DNA of 39,752 bases from Actinomycetota bacterium. Its GTDB lineage: Bacteria; Actinomycetota; Actinomycetes; Nanopelagicales; Nanopelagicaceae. The first letter of the stretch is position 1; each line of letters starts with the position of its first letter. This document shows, piece by piece, positions 1 to 8,195 of this stretch. The stretch spans positions 1-39,752 of the forward strand of contig WLPI01000004.1 in assembly GCA_009698845.1 (NCBI GenBank), given 5' to 3'. The notes below the pieces were generated by a model. That model was given only the letters and a program-made list of their open reading frames with translations, was not told the DNA's origin and did not search any database. Position numbers and translations under genes: made by a program.

Positions 1-653
1 AACTGATTAGACATCGAAAAGCTGGTGTTCAAGATGAGGGATCACAGCTAGTCGCATACATATTTTCTTTGTTCGCAGCCGAAGCAAAATCGATTTTAGA
101 TATTTGTGCAGGACCAGGCGGGAAAGCGGCACTCCTGGCACATATCGCGCGACGGGATGGACAAGTATTTGTTGCAAATGAAATTTCGCAAGCTCGCGCG
201 AAATTGGTTAAGAATGCGGTTGGAAGTTTCGAAGTACTAGCCGGTGATGCACGAGAGATTGCGCAAACTGGTAGAACTTTCGATGCGATTCTGGCGGATG
301 TTCCATGCACAGGTCTTGGTGCGTTACGGCGTAGACCAGAAGTGCGCTGGAGGCGAAGCCTTCAAGACTTGCGGGAGCTAACTCTGCTTCAGAACCAAAT
401 ATCTGATGCTGTGATTTCTGTTCTGAACCCTGGGGGGATCTACGGGTATGCCACATGCAGCCCTCATTTTGCAGAGACTTCCTCTGAGACCTTAATGATT
501 CTAAAGAATCATTCTGAGTTAGAACAGTTGGATGTTGCACTTCATTTTCCATCAAATTTACATGGTGCGAGCCGAGGAAAATCTATGTCGTTATGGACTG
601 GAATTCATGGCACGGATTCGATGTTCTTATCGATTTTTAGAAAGAAAGGGTAA
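1..653 (+). CDS. rsmB: 16S rRNA m5C methyltransferase (RsmB/Sun family), C-terminal part, truncated at window start
   Basis: Frame is open from position 3 upstream of the ORF start; motifs DICAGPGGKAALLA, ADVPCTGLGALRRRPEVRW and YATCSPHFAE. Confidence 0.9.
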   Translation, partial: LIRHRKAGVQDEGSQLVAYIFSLFAAEAKSILDICAGPGGKAALLAHIARRDGQVFVANEISQARAKLVKNAVGSFEVLAGDAREIAQTGRTFDAILADVPCTGLGALRRRPEVRWRRSLQDLRELTLLQNQISDAVISVLNPGGIYGYATCSPHFAETSSETLMILKNHSELEQLDVALHFPSNLHGASRGKSMSLWTGIHGTDSMFLSIFRKKG

Positions 654-656
654 TCT
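651..656 (+). promoter_or_regulatory. Putative -10 (TAATCT) 7 nt before rpe ATG
   Basis: TANNNT-N7-ATG; shares the TAA stop codon of rsmB (651-653). Confidence 0.45.
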
Positions 657-663
657 GAGTGCC

Positions 664-1323
664 ATGACTTCTGAGGTTCGGATAACTCCAAGTATTCTCA
701 ATGCGGACTTCTCGCGCTTGCAGGATGAGATTGCGAAGATTTCACCGGTGAGTGATCTCCTGCATCTAGATATTATGGATAACATTTTTGTTCCAAACTT
801 CACCTTTGATTTCCAGAAAGCTTCGGAAATTATCTCTTACACAGAGATTCCTGTTGATTCTCATCTCATGGTGGCTAATGTAGACACCATTGCTAGAGAG
901 TTTGCAGAGGCTGGTTCAGAGAGCGTCACTTTTCATGTTGAGGCAGCCAGTGACATCACGGCGACTATCAAAGGAATTAAGTCAACTGGTTCAAGAGCGA
1001 GTATCGCACTGAAGCCTGGGACAAGAATTGAAGATTATTCAGATTATTTGGATCAGGTCGACATGGTTCTCATCATGACTGTAGAGCCTGGTTTCGGGGG
1101 TCAGAAATTTATGGCGGATATGATGGAAAAAGTTTCCACGACTAAGAAACTGATTGGCGATCGCCCTATCTGGATTCAAGTTGATGGCGGTATATCTATG
1201 GAAACTATCGAGATAGCCAGAGATGCTGGTGCAGATACATTTGTTGCAGGAAGTGCAGTGTTTAAATCGCCTGAGCCAGCCGAAATGGTGAAGAAGTTAC
1301 GGCTATTGGCTGGATCAAGATAA
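664..1323 (+). CDS. rpe: Ribulose-phosphate 3-epimerase
   Basis: ITPSILNADFSRLQDEI, HLDIMDNIFVPN, VEPGFGGQKF, VDGGI. The ORF track starts at 532, but homology begins at ATG 664. Confidence 0.95.
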   Translation: MTSEVRITPSILNADFSRLQDEIAKISPVSDLLHLDIMDNIFVPNFTFDFQKASEIISYTEIPVDSHLMVANVDTIAREFAEAGSESVTFHVEAASDITATIKGIKSTGSRASIALKPGTRIEDYSDYLDQVDMVLIMTVEPGFGGQKFMADMMEKVSTTKKLIGDRPIWIQVDGGISMETIEIARDAGADTFVAGSAVFKSPEPAEMVKKLRLLAGSR

Positions 1324-1352
1324 TACCGATGCGTAGTTCACATCAGCTCTAG

Positions 1353-1358
1353 TAAACT
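1353..1358 (+). promoter_or_regulatory. Putative -10 (TAAACT) 6 nt before hisE ATG, leaderless geometry
   Basis: TAAACT-TTCCCT-ATG. Confidence 0.55.
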
Positions 1359-1364
1359 TTCCCT

Positions 1365-1628
1365 ATGAAGTCATTTGATGAGCTTTGGATTGAACTCTCT
1401 ACCAAGGTGTCCGAGGGCGATCCTAATTCTGGAACCGTCTCCGCTGTTACGGCAGGTGTGCATCAGATAGGCAAAAAGATTCTCGAGGAAGCGGGGGAAG
1501 TGTGGTTGGCTGCTGAACACGAATCTGATGAAGCCCTCTCGGAGGAAATCAGTCAATTGATTTATCATGTGCAAACAATGATGTTGGCACGTGGCCTTAC
1601 ACCAAATGATATCTACAAGTATCTCTAG
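1365..1628 (+). CDS. hisE: Phosphoribosyl-ATP pyrophosphatase
   Basis: About 87 aa, [17 protein letters not shown] and [14 protein letters not shown]; followed directly by hisG. Confidence 0.95.
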   Translation: MKSFDELWIELSTKVSEGDPNSGTVSAVTAGVHQIGKKILEEAGEVWLAAEHESDEALSEEISQLIYHVQTMMLARGLTPNDIYKYL

Positions 1629-1636
1629 GAGATTCG

Positions 1637-2482
1637 ATGTTAAGAATTGCTGTTCCTAATAAGGGCTCTCTAGCCGATGCCTCAATAGAGATACTCAAAG
1701 AGGCAGGGTATAGACAACGAACTGACTCGCGAGATTTAGTTCTGATTGATCCCGCAAATGGTGTTGAGTTCTATTACTTACGTCCTCGAGATATCGCAAT
1801 TTATGTGGGATCCGGAGAGTTAGAGGCGGGGATTACTGGCCGAGATTTGTTGATTGATTCGGGAGCGAATGCAGAAGAAGTACTTCCTCTTGATTTCGGC
1901 TCTTCAACTTTTCGTTTTGCAGGTCCAGTAGGTAGTGGGCTTAGTACATCAACAATGTCAGGTAAGAGAATAGCTACCGCGTACCCAGGAATAGTTCATA
2001 GTTATCTCGCTAATGCAAAGATTTCCGCTGAGGTAGTGCGTCTGGATGGAGCGGTCGAAAGTAGTGTGCGTCTTGGAGTAGCTGATCTGATTGCAGATGT
2101 TGTCAGTACAGGAAATACCCTTAAACAAGCAGGACTAGAAGTTTTTGCAGACCCGATACTTACTTCAGAGGCAATCTTGATTAAAGGATCTCGCACCCAG
2201 ATGGTGAACGAATTAGAGATTCTAGTAAGACGTTTGCAAGGTGTTGTCACTGCGCGTCAATATGTTCTTCTTGATTACGATATTCCCAAAGTAAGTGTCG
2301 ATCTCGCTTGCGCAATTACACCCGGACTTGAGTCACCCACAATCTCACCTCTACAGAAAGCGGATTGGGTTGCAGTACGCGCAATGGTCTTGCGAAAAGA
2401 TACGAATCGCTTGATGGATGAATTATGGGCACTCGGTGCTCGTGGAATTCTCGTTACAGATATCCACGCTTGCAGACTTTAA
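1637..2482 (+). CDS. hisG: ATP phosphoribosyltransferase
   Basis: [49 protein letters not shown] before ATG. Confidence 0.96.
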   Translation: MLRIAVPNKGSLADASIEILKEAGYRQRTDSRDLVLIDPANGVEFYYLRPRDIAIYVGSGELEAGITGRDLLIDSGANAEEVLPLDFGSSTFRFAGPVGSGLSTSTMSGKRIATAYPGIVHSYLANAKISAEVVRLDGAVESSVRLGVADLIADVVSTGNTLKQAGLEVFADPILTSEAILIKGSRTQMVNELEILVRRLQGVVTARQYVLLDYDIPKVSVDLACAITPGLESPTISPLQKADWVAVRAMVLRKDTNRLMDELWALGARGILVTDIHACRL

Positions 2483-3685
2483 TTACTTTCGTATAGCGCC
2501 AGCGCTTTCAATGTCTTCGCGAGAAATTCCAAGTAAGTAGAGAACAGAGTCCAGATACGGCGCAGAAACTGAACTATCAGCGGCAGCACGCACTGCTGGT
2601 TTGGCATTGAATGCGATGCCCATTCCAGCGATTGCAATCATGTCAAGATCATTAGCCCCGTCGCCGATCGCTATTGTCTGTTCCAAATCAATATTCTCTA
2701 GCGCTGCGAAATCACGAAGCGCTTGAGCTTTCCCGGCTCGATCAATGACAGTTCCAGAGACTAATCCAGTCAATTTTCCGTCAGATACTTCTAGAGAATT
2801 TGCTCTGTAGTGTTGTATTCCCAATTGCTTAACCAGGGGTTCAATCACCTGTATGAAGCCACCGGAAACAACTGCGACAGAATGACCCAGCTTATGAAGT
2901 GTGTCTACAAGAGTTTTTGCACCTGGAGTGAGAGAAATTTCGTTACGCACTTCTTCCAAAACTGAACTTGGGAGACCCTTAAGAAGCGCAACTCGAGCAT
3001 GAAGACTCTCTGCGAAATCGAGTTCGCCGCGCATTGCTCGATCAGTAATCTCCTTCACCTGCGGTTGCACACCTGCATGGGCGGCAAGAAGCTCGATTAC
3101 CTCTTGCTGTATTAGCGTCGAATCGACATCCAAAATCACTAGCTTCTTCGCCCATCGCATTAATCCTCCGGGGGAGACAGCGATATCGATTGATTGCTCA
3201 TTAGACGTTCTAGCTAATTGACGGCTGAGCGCGATGGAGTCAACACCAGAGACAGTAAATTCGATAGCAGTTATGGGATAACTAGCAGTCCTATGAATCC
3301 GCTCGATGTTGCCGCCTTGTAAAGAGATTCCAAGGGCAACTGCTGCGATTGCAGAAGGTTTGAGTGGATTGCCAAGTGCAACCACATGCACGAGACCAAC
3401 CTTAGCTGCTATTGAAGATGCACCTTGCTCAGAGAACGAAGAAGCGATATCAACCTCTAGATTCTCAGCACACGCGTTCAAATCCTCTTCGATACTCTCT
3501 GCATGATCGGGATTGAGAGATATGAGAACTGTAAGAATGAGACGTTCCCGTATTACGACCTGCTCGATATCCAAAATGGTAACGGCAAATGGGGCAAGGG
3601 TGTCGAAAAGAACTTTAGTAATTCCGGGAGAATCGATTCCAGATACGAGAATTAGCCCCGTAAACTGACTCTTCTCTTCGCTCAT
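2483..3685 (-). CDS. serB: Phosphoserine phosphatase, ACT domain plus HAD domain
   Basis: LVILDVDSTLIQQEVIELLA, VSGGFIQVIEPL, GDGANDLDMI. The start at ATG 3685 (MSEEKSQF) is preferred over GTG 3709 because a -10-like TAATCT sits 7 nt upstream. Confidence 0.93.
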   Translation of the reverse strand: MSEEKSQFTGLILVSGIDSPGITKVLFDTLAPFAVTILDIEQVVIRERLILTVLISLNPDHAESIEEDLNACAENLEVDIASSFSEQGASSIAAKVGLVHVVALGNPLKPSAIAAVALGISLQGGNIERIHRTASYPITAIEFTVSGVDSIALSRQLARTSNEQSIDIAVSPGGLMRWAKKLVILDVDSTLIQQEVIELLAAHAGVQPQVKEITDRAMRGELDFAESLHARVALLKGLPSSVLEEVRNEISLTPGAKTLVDTLHKLGHSVAVVSGGFIQVIEPLVKQLGIQHYRANSLEVSDGKLTGLVSGTVIDRAGKAQALRDFAALENIDLEQTIAIGDGANDLDMIAIAGMGIAFNAKPAVRAAADSSVSAPYLDSVLYLLGISREDIESAGAIRK

Positions 3686-3692
3686 ATGGGGG

Positions 3693-3698
3693 AGATTA
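3693..3698 (-). promoter_or_regulatory. Putative -10 (TAATCT) 7 nt before serB ATG 3685
   Basis: Minus strand TAATCT-CCCCCAT-ATG. Confidence 0.45.
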
Positions 3699-3769
3699 TC
3701 GCGAATCACGCCGAGTTAGGCGACCATTTTCAAGTGATTCCTCGGTAAAGGCTATATCTTTTGTCACCT

Positions 3770-4558
3770 ATGAGTACTGGACGTGTTTTAGAACTACGCG
3801 ATGTCGCCGTACGCCGTGGTGAACGAAACATTCTGGGACCTATCAACTTCGCGATTAATCCTGGAGAGCGCTGGGTTGTCTTGGGTCCTAATGGGGCTGG
3901 CAAATCTACTCTCTTGCAGATTCTCTCAACACGTTTATTTCCAACTTCCGGAAAAGTTTTCTTGCTTGAACAAGAAATGGGTCGGATAGATATATGGGAA
4001 CTACGCACACGGATTGGAATATGTGGCGCGCTTGTCTCTGAAGATATTCCCTATGACGAAAAAGTCCGAGATGTTGTTCTCACTGCTGCGTATGCAATAT
4101 TGGGTCGCTGGAATGAGGCTTATGACCTGTGGGACGAATCTCGCGCTGTAGCGCTACTGACTACTTTTGGAGTACGCCATTTAGCCGATCGCGACTACGG
4201 AACACTGAGCGAGGGGGAACGAAAAAGAGTGCAAATTTCACGAGCGCTTATGGCTGACCCCGAGCTGCTTCTACTAGATGAGCCCGCTGCAGGTTTAGAT
4301 CTAGGGGGTCGTGAGGATTTATTGAAACGTTTCTCTATATTCGCAGCAGATCCCCATGCGCCAGCATCGATTTTAGTAACTCATCACATAGAAGAAATCC
4401 CAGCAGGCACAACACACGCTCTTATTCTCAAGGATGGTTTGGCGGCAGTCTCCGGTCCTATTAGAGAAGTAATAACCAGCGAGCATATGTCAAATGTCTT
4501 TGAACTTCCTATGGACGTTTCTTACGACGGGCTGAGATTCTTTGCTCGTGCACTCTAG
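3770..4558 (+). CDS. ABC transporter ATP-binding protein
   Basis: Walker A GPNGAGKST, signature LSEGERKRVQISRAL, Walker B LLLLDEPAAGLD. ATG 3770 is preferred over TTG 3761 because TATCTT lies at 3755-3760. Confidence 0.93.
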   Translation: MSTGRVLELRDVAVRRGERNILGPINFAINPGERWVVLGPNGAGKSTLLQILSTRLFPTSGKVFLLEQEMGRIDIWELRTRIGICGALVSEDIPYDEKVRDVVLTAAYAILGRWNEAYDLWDESRAVALLTTFGVRHLADRDYGTLSEGERKRVQISRALMADPELLLLDEPAAGLDLGGREDLLKRFSIFAADPHAPASILVTHHIEEIPAGTTHALILKDGLAAVSGPIREVITSEHMSNVFELPMDVSYDGLRFFARAL

Positions 4559-5171
4559 CTGGACACCGATACTCGAACCGCATAGACATCTACTAAATTC
4601 AATTTTAGAAACCATTCATGACCAAGAAATATCACCACCTCAGGATTTAATCTTCTCTGCACTGTGCTTGGATGTTGCAGCCATCAAATGCGTAATCGTG
4701 GGTCAAGATCCGTATCCGACCAAGGGAAATGCACACGGACTAGCATTCTCGGTGCCGCTGAGCGTCTCAAAGATTCCTGCTTCGCTTAAGAATATCTTTA
4801 CAGAGCTAGAAAGCGATCTTGGAATTGCGATTCCCAATCATGGTGATTTAACACCGTGGGTATCACAAGGGGTTCTCTTACTTAACCGAGTTTTGACGAC
4901 ACAGGTTGGTCAGAGTGATGCGCATAAAGGATTAGGGTGGCAAGTTATCACTGAGGCAATCGCGTCTGCGGCAGCGAATCAAAACCCTGTCGCAGTTCTC
5001 TGGGGTAAGCAGGCACAAGAGCTAGGAGATCTCTTCTCTCTTAAGGTCGAATCGGTGCATCCAAGTCCACTCAGCGCCTACCGCGGATTCTTTGGAAGTA
5101 AACCATTTTCTCAAGTGAATGCGATGCTCAAGGACACTCATCGAACAGAGATCGATTGGTCGTTGGCATAA
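4542..5171 (+). CDS. ung: Uracil-DNA glycosylase
   Basis: CVIVGQDPYPTKGNAHGLAFS, LLLNRVLTTQ, HPSPLSAYRGFFGSKPFS; overlaps the end of the ABC gene; start at TTG 4542 or GTG 4548. Confidence 0.95.
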   Translation: MLVHSSWTPILEPHRHLLNSILETIHDQEISPPQDLIFSALCLDVAAIKCVIVGQDPYPTKGNAHGLAFSVPLSVSKIPASLKNIFTELESDLGIAIPNHGDLTPWVSQGVLLLNRVLTTQVGQSDAHKGLGWQVITEAIASAAANQNPVAVLWGKQAQELGDLFSLKVESVHPSPLSAYRGFFGSKPFSQVNAMLKDTHRTEIDWSLA

Positions 5172-5172
5172 A

Positions 5173-5215
5173 AAAGAAGCGGGCCCAGACCTGTCCGGCA
5201 CGGACCCGCTTCTTT
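5173..5215. terminator. Bidirectional intrinsic terminator between convergent ung and NCS2 permease
   Basis: AAAGAAGCGGGCCC ... GGACCCGCTTCTTT, a 14-bp near-perfect stem flanked by A-run and T-run sequence. Confidence 0.85.
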
Positions 5216-5232
5216 GATGCTAATTCCTACTA

Positions 5233-6669
5233 TTAACCAACCCAGTTATTAATTGGTGATGATAAGAAGTAGATCATGAATAGGCCAGAGACAAGGAGAA
5301 GCAGAGGGTGTACTTCCTTGCGACGACCTTGAATGTATCGAATCACTACGTGTGATACGAAACCTGCTCCAATACCTACTGAGATGTTGTAAGTAAATGG
5401 CATCAAAATGATTGTTAAGAATGCAGGGATTGCGATCCCGTAATCTTCCCAATCGATTGCTTTGATTTGAGTCATCATCAGGAAGCCAACAATGACAAGT
5501 GCTGGTGTAGCAGCCTCGTAAGGAATAATCGCTACAAGTGGGGCGAGGAATGTTGTTAACAAGAAACATACTCCCGTTACAACTGATGCAAGACCCGTAC
5601 GTGCACCTTCACCAACCCCTGCTGCTGATTCGATGTAGCTGGTGTTTGAGGAAATGCTTCCAGCACCACCTGCAGCAGCTGCGATCGAGTCGACAAGAAG
5701 AATGCGATCGTTATTTGGAATATTTCCATCTTTATCAATCAAACCAGCTTCGTGACCAATCGCAGTCACTGTTCCGACGGTGTCAAAGAAGTCAGATAAG
5801 AGCAAGGTGAAAACGAGAAGAATAACGGTGATCAGTGGAACGCGATCTAGGGAACCAAAGAGGTTGAACTGACCGAAGAGACCAAAATCTGGTGTCGCTA
5901 CGACAGCCTCAGGCATCGCAGGAACGTTAAGACCCCAACCCTTTGGATTCACTTTCCCTGTAGCCCCATCAAAGTTTGGACCAATCTTGAAGGATGTTTC
6001 GATGAATACTGCGACAACTGTTGCCACAACTATTCCAATAAGGATTGCACCTTTGATCTTCTTTACCATCAATCCGATAGTAAGGAAGAGTCCGAGTGCG
6101 AAAACAATGATTGGCCAACCAACAAGTGTTCCGCCATCACCGAGAGTTACAGGTACTGGACCCGAACCAGTACGGCGAACGAATCCAGCGTCTACTAGTC
6201 CAATGAGAGCAATGAAGAGACCGATACCAACAGAGATCGCAACTTTGAGTTGAGATGGAACAGCCTTGAAGACAGCGGTACGGAAACCAGTGAGAACAAG
6301 GACTGTGATGATCAAGCCTTCGAGAACAACTAGCCCCATTGCATCGGCCCATGTCATCTGTGAAGCGATACCGACAGCTACAAATGTGTTGAGTCCGAGA
6401 CCTGTAGCGAGTGCCATTGGGTACTTGCCAATAACACCCATAAGAATGGTGAGTACGCCGGCCATAAGGGCGGTCATTGCTGCAACAAGTGCGAGATTGG
6501 GAGCATCTCCGCCGCCTATGTACTTGCCATCGGCATCCTTAGCCAAACCGATGATAAGTGGATTGAGTGCGACGATATATGCCATGGTGAAAAACGTGAC
6601 AAGACCACCACGTACTTCACGCCCAACCGTGGAACCACGTTCTGAGATTTTGAAATAACTATCTAGCAT
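5233..6669 (-). CDS. NCS2 family nucleobase permease, AzgA-like (guanine/hypoxanthine/xanthine type)
   Basis: GSTVGREVRGGLVTFFTMAYIVALNP, ATGLGLNTFVA, SDFFDTVGTVTAIG, SSNTSYIESAAGVGEGARTG; SD AGGAAGG. Confidence 0.93.
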   Translation of the reverse strand: MLDSYFKISERGSTVGREVRGGLVTFFTMAYIVALNPLIIGLAKDADGKYIGGGDAPNLALVAAMTALMAGVLTILMGVIGKYPMALATGLGLNTFVAVGIASQMTWADAMGLVVLEGLIITVLVLTGFRTAVFKAVPSQLKVAISVGIGLFIALIGLVDAGFVRRTGSGPVPVTLGDGGTLVGWPIIVFALGLFLTIGLMVKKIKGAILIGIVVATVVAVFIETSFKIGPNFDGATGKVNPKGWGLNVPAMPEAVVATPDFGLFGQFNLFGSLDRVPLITVILLVFTLLLSDFFDTVGTVTAIGHEAGLIDKDGNIPNNDRILLVDSIAAAAGGAGSISSNTSYIESAAGVGEGARTGLASVVTGVCFLLTTFLAPLVAIIPYEAATPALVIVGFLMMTQIKAIDWEDYGIAIPAFLTIILMPFTYNISVGIGAGFVSHVVIRYIQGRRKEVHPLLLLVSGLFMIYFLSSPINNWVG

Positions 6670-6674
6670 GACGT

Positions 6675-6746
6675 ACCTTCCTAATTTTGTTAACGGGGGT
6701 GTTTTCGACCCCGTGCGAAATGACGGCTCACATACCGGGGGAAGGT
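6675..6746 (-). promoter_or_regulatory. Candidate structured leader of the NCS2 permease (anti-SD/SD pairing plus internal hairpins)
   Basis: Minus-strand ACCTTCC (6740-6746) is perfectly complementary to the SD GGAAGGT (6675-6681). Hairpin ACGGGGT-CGAAAAC-ACCCCCGT lies at 6693-6714. Possible -10 TAGTCT at 6753-6758. Confidence 0.5.
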
Positions 6747-6772
6747 GTCTTTAGACTAGTTCAGGCGAATAT

Positions 6773-7441
6773 CTACTTGCTGGTTAAACGCGCAAAAATC
6801 CCTAGAAAAATCGCCACAGATTGGCCTATAAGTAGTGCAAATAGGGCGGTACCTACGCCTACGGTGCCTCCGAGAATCCAACCAGCCAGTAACACAACTA
6901 CTTCAATTCCCATGCGTACTCGTCCAACTCGGATGCCGGTCTTGAAATGAATACCTGTCATAGCTCCATCGCGGGGTCCGGCACCGAGTCCACAGGTGAT
7001 GTATATGGCTGATCCCAATCCGACAAGAGTGATACCTAGAAGAGCGAAGAGGGTTCCCGCAAATAGATTGTTTTGTTCGGGAAATACATGGGTTCCGATC
7101 TCAATGAAGAGTGCAATCAAAACGATATTTGAAAGAGTACCGAATCCCGGTCTCTCTTTAAGTGGTATCCATATGAGAAGCACGAATACGCTTATTAGAA
7201 ATGTTGCCCATCCAATTGTTAAATCAGTGCGCTGTGTAACCCCTTGAGCCAGTACCGTCCATGGCGCATTACCAGTATTGCCCTGAATGAGAAGTGAATC
7301 GCCAAGTCCGAAAATGGCGAGCCCAAAGAAAAGAATTGCAACCCTACTAATCGAAAGATCCCAACGACTTTTTGCAGTCCATGGCGTAGAAGGGACTGTT
7401 TTATGTGGTTTGAGGTGACCAATTATTTCGTTGAAATTCAT
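6773..7441 (-). CDS. YczE/YitT-like integral membrane protein
   Basis: GLAIFGLGDSLLIQGNTGNAPWTVLAQGV, GLGAGPRDGAMTG; multiple TM segments. Confidence 0.8.
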   Translation of the reverse strand: MNFNEIIGHLKPHKTVPSTPWTAKSRWDLSISRVAILFFGLAIFGLGDSLLIQGNTGNAPWTVLAQGVTQRTDLTIGWATFLISVFVLLIWIPLKERPGFGTLSNIVLIALFIEIGTHVFPEQNNLFAGTLFALLGITLVGLGSAIYITCGLGAGPRDGAMTGIHFKTGIRVGRVRMGIEVVVLLAGWILGGTVGVGTALFALLIGQSVAIFLGIFARLTSK

Positions 7442-7447
7442 TAGGGG

Positions 7448-7453
7448 AGTCTA
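7448..7453 (-). promoter_or_regulatory. Putative -10 (TAGACT) 6 nt before the YczE-like ATG
   Basis: Minus strand TAGACT-CCCCTA-ATG; overlaps the divergent -10 at 7452-7457. Confidence 0.55.
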
Positions 7454-7457
7454 TAGT
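7452..7457 (+). promoter_or_regulatory. Putative -10 (TATAGT) 6 nt before the DUF554 ATG
   Basis: TATAGT-TAAACA-ATG. Confidence 0.6.
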
Positions 7458-7463
7458 TAAACA

Positions 7464-8195
7464 ATGTTCGTAGGACTTGGCACGCTCATCAATGTTGCAG
7501 CTATCGCACTAGGCTCATTTTTGGGAATTTCGTTGGGTTCAAGATTGGCCGCTAAATCTCAGAAAATGATTACCGATGTTCTGGGTCTCATTACTTTGCT
7601 CGGAGCGACGTCTGCGTTAATTCCTTTATGGTCTCAGGAGTTTATCCGCGAGCTACCAAAAGGCTCGTCTTTATTGTTGATTCTGGCGGCGATGTTACTC
7701 GGAGGGCTTATCGGATCTGCACTCAATCTCGAGGAGAAACTTGATTCATTCGGAGAGAGTTTGAGAAAGCGGTTCGGTGCATCCAGTGAAAGTTCATTCA
7801 TCGAAGGATTTGTTTCGTCTTCTCTACTGTTCGTCATAGGTCCGCTCGCAATCCTTGGAAGCGTCAGTGATGGCATGTCACAAGGAATAGATCAATTAGT
7901 GTTGAAATCATCGCTCGACTTCTTTGCGGCTATGGCTTTTGCATCTACTTTAGGGTGGGGAGTGATGGCTTCGATTATTCCTGTAGCCATCTATCAAGGC
8001 GCCTGGACGCTTGCCGGTCTCTTTCTCGGTTCGATACTAAATTCATATCAGATCGATGCCATGACCATCTGCGGAGGTTTGATGCTCATTGGAATTGGAT
8101 TGAGATTGTTAAACATCAAGAAAATAGCGGTGGGTAATCTCTTGCCAGCGCTGGTTCTCGCACCGTTACTTGCGACGATTCTTCATTCGTTCTAA
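7464..8195 (+). CDS. DUF554 family membrane protein
   Basis: VGLGTLINVAAIALGSFLG, IGPLAILGSVSDGM; hydrophobic with DUF554-like organisation. Confidence 0.85.
   Translation: MFVGLGTLINVAAIALGSFLGISLGSRLAAKSQKMITDVLGLITLLGATSALIPLWSQEFIRELPKGSSLLLILAAMLLGGLIGSALNLEEKLDSFGESLRKRFGASSESSFIEGFVSSSLLFVIGPLAILGSVSDGMSQGIDQLVLKSSLDFFAAMAFASTLGWGVMASIIPVAIYQGAWTLAGLFLGSILNSYQIDAMTICGGLMLIGIGLRLLNIKKIAVGNLLPALVLAPLLATILHSF

Noticed and set aside
208-555. 115-aa minus-strand ORF antisense to rsmB
   Set aside because: Overlaps a conserved methyltransferase CDS; no recognisable protein features.
532-663. Upstream extension of rpe
   Set aside because: Overlaps rsmB in another frame and has no Rpe homology; ATG 664 fits the family start.
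6266-6658. 130-aa plus-strand ORF inside the NCS2 permease gene (also 5538-5810, 5987-6253)
   Set aside because: Antisense mirror of a membrane-protein gene; translation shows no domain and no start context.
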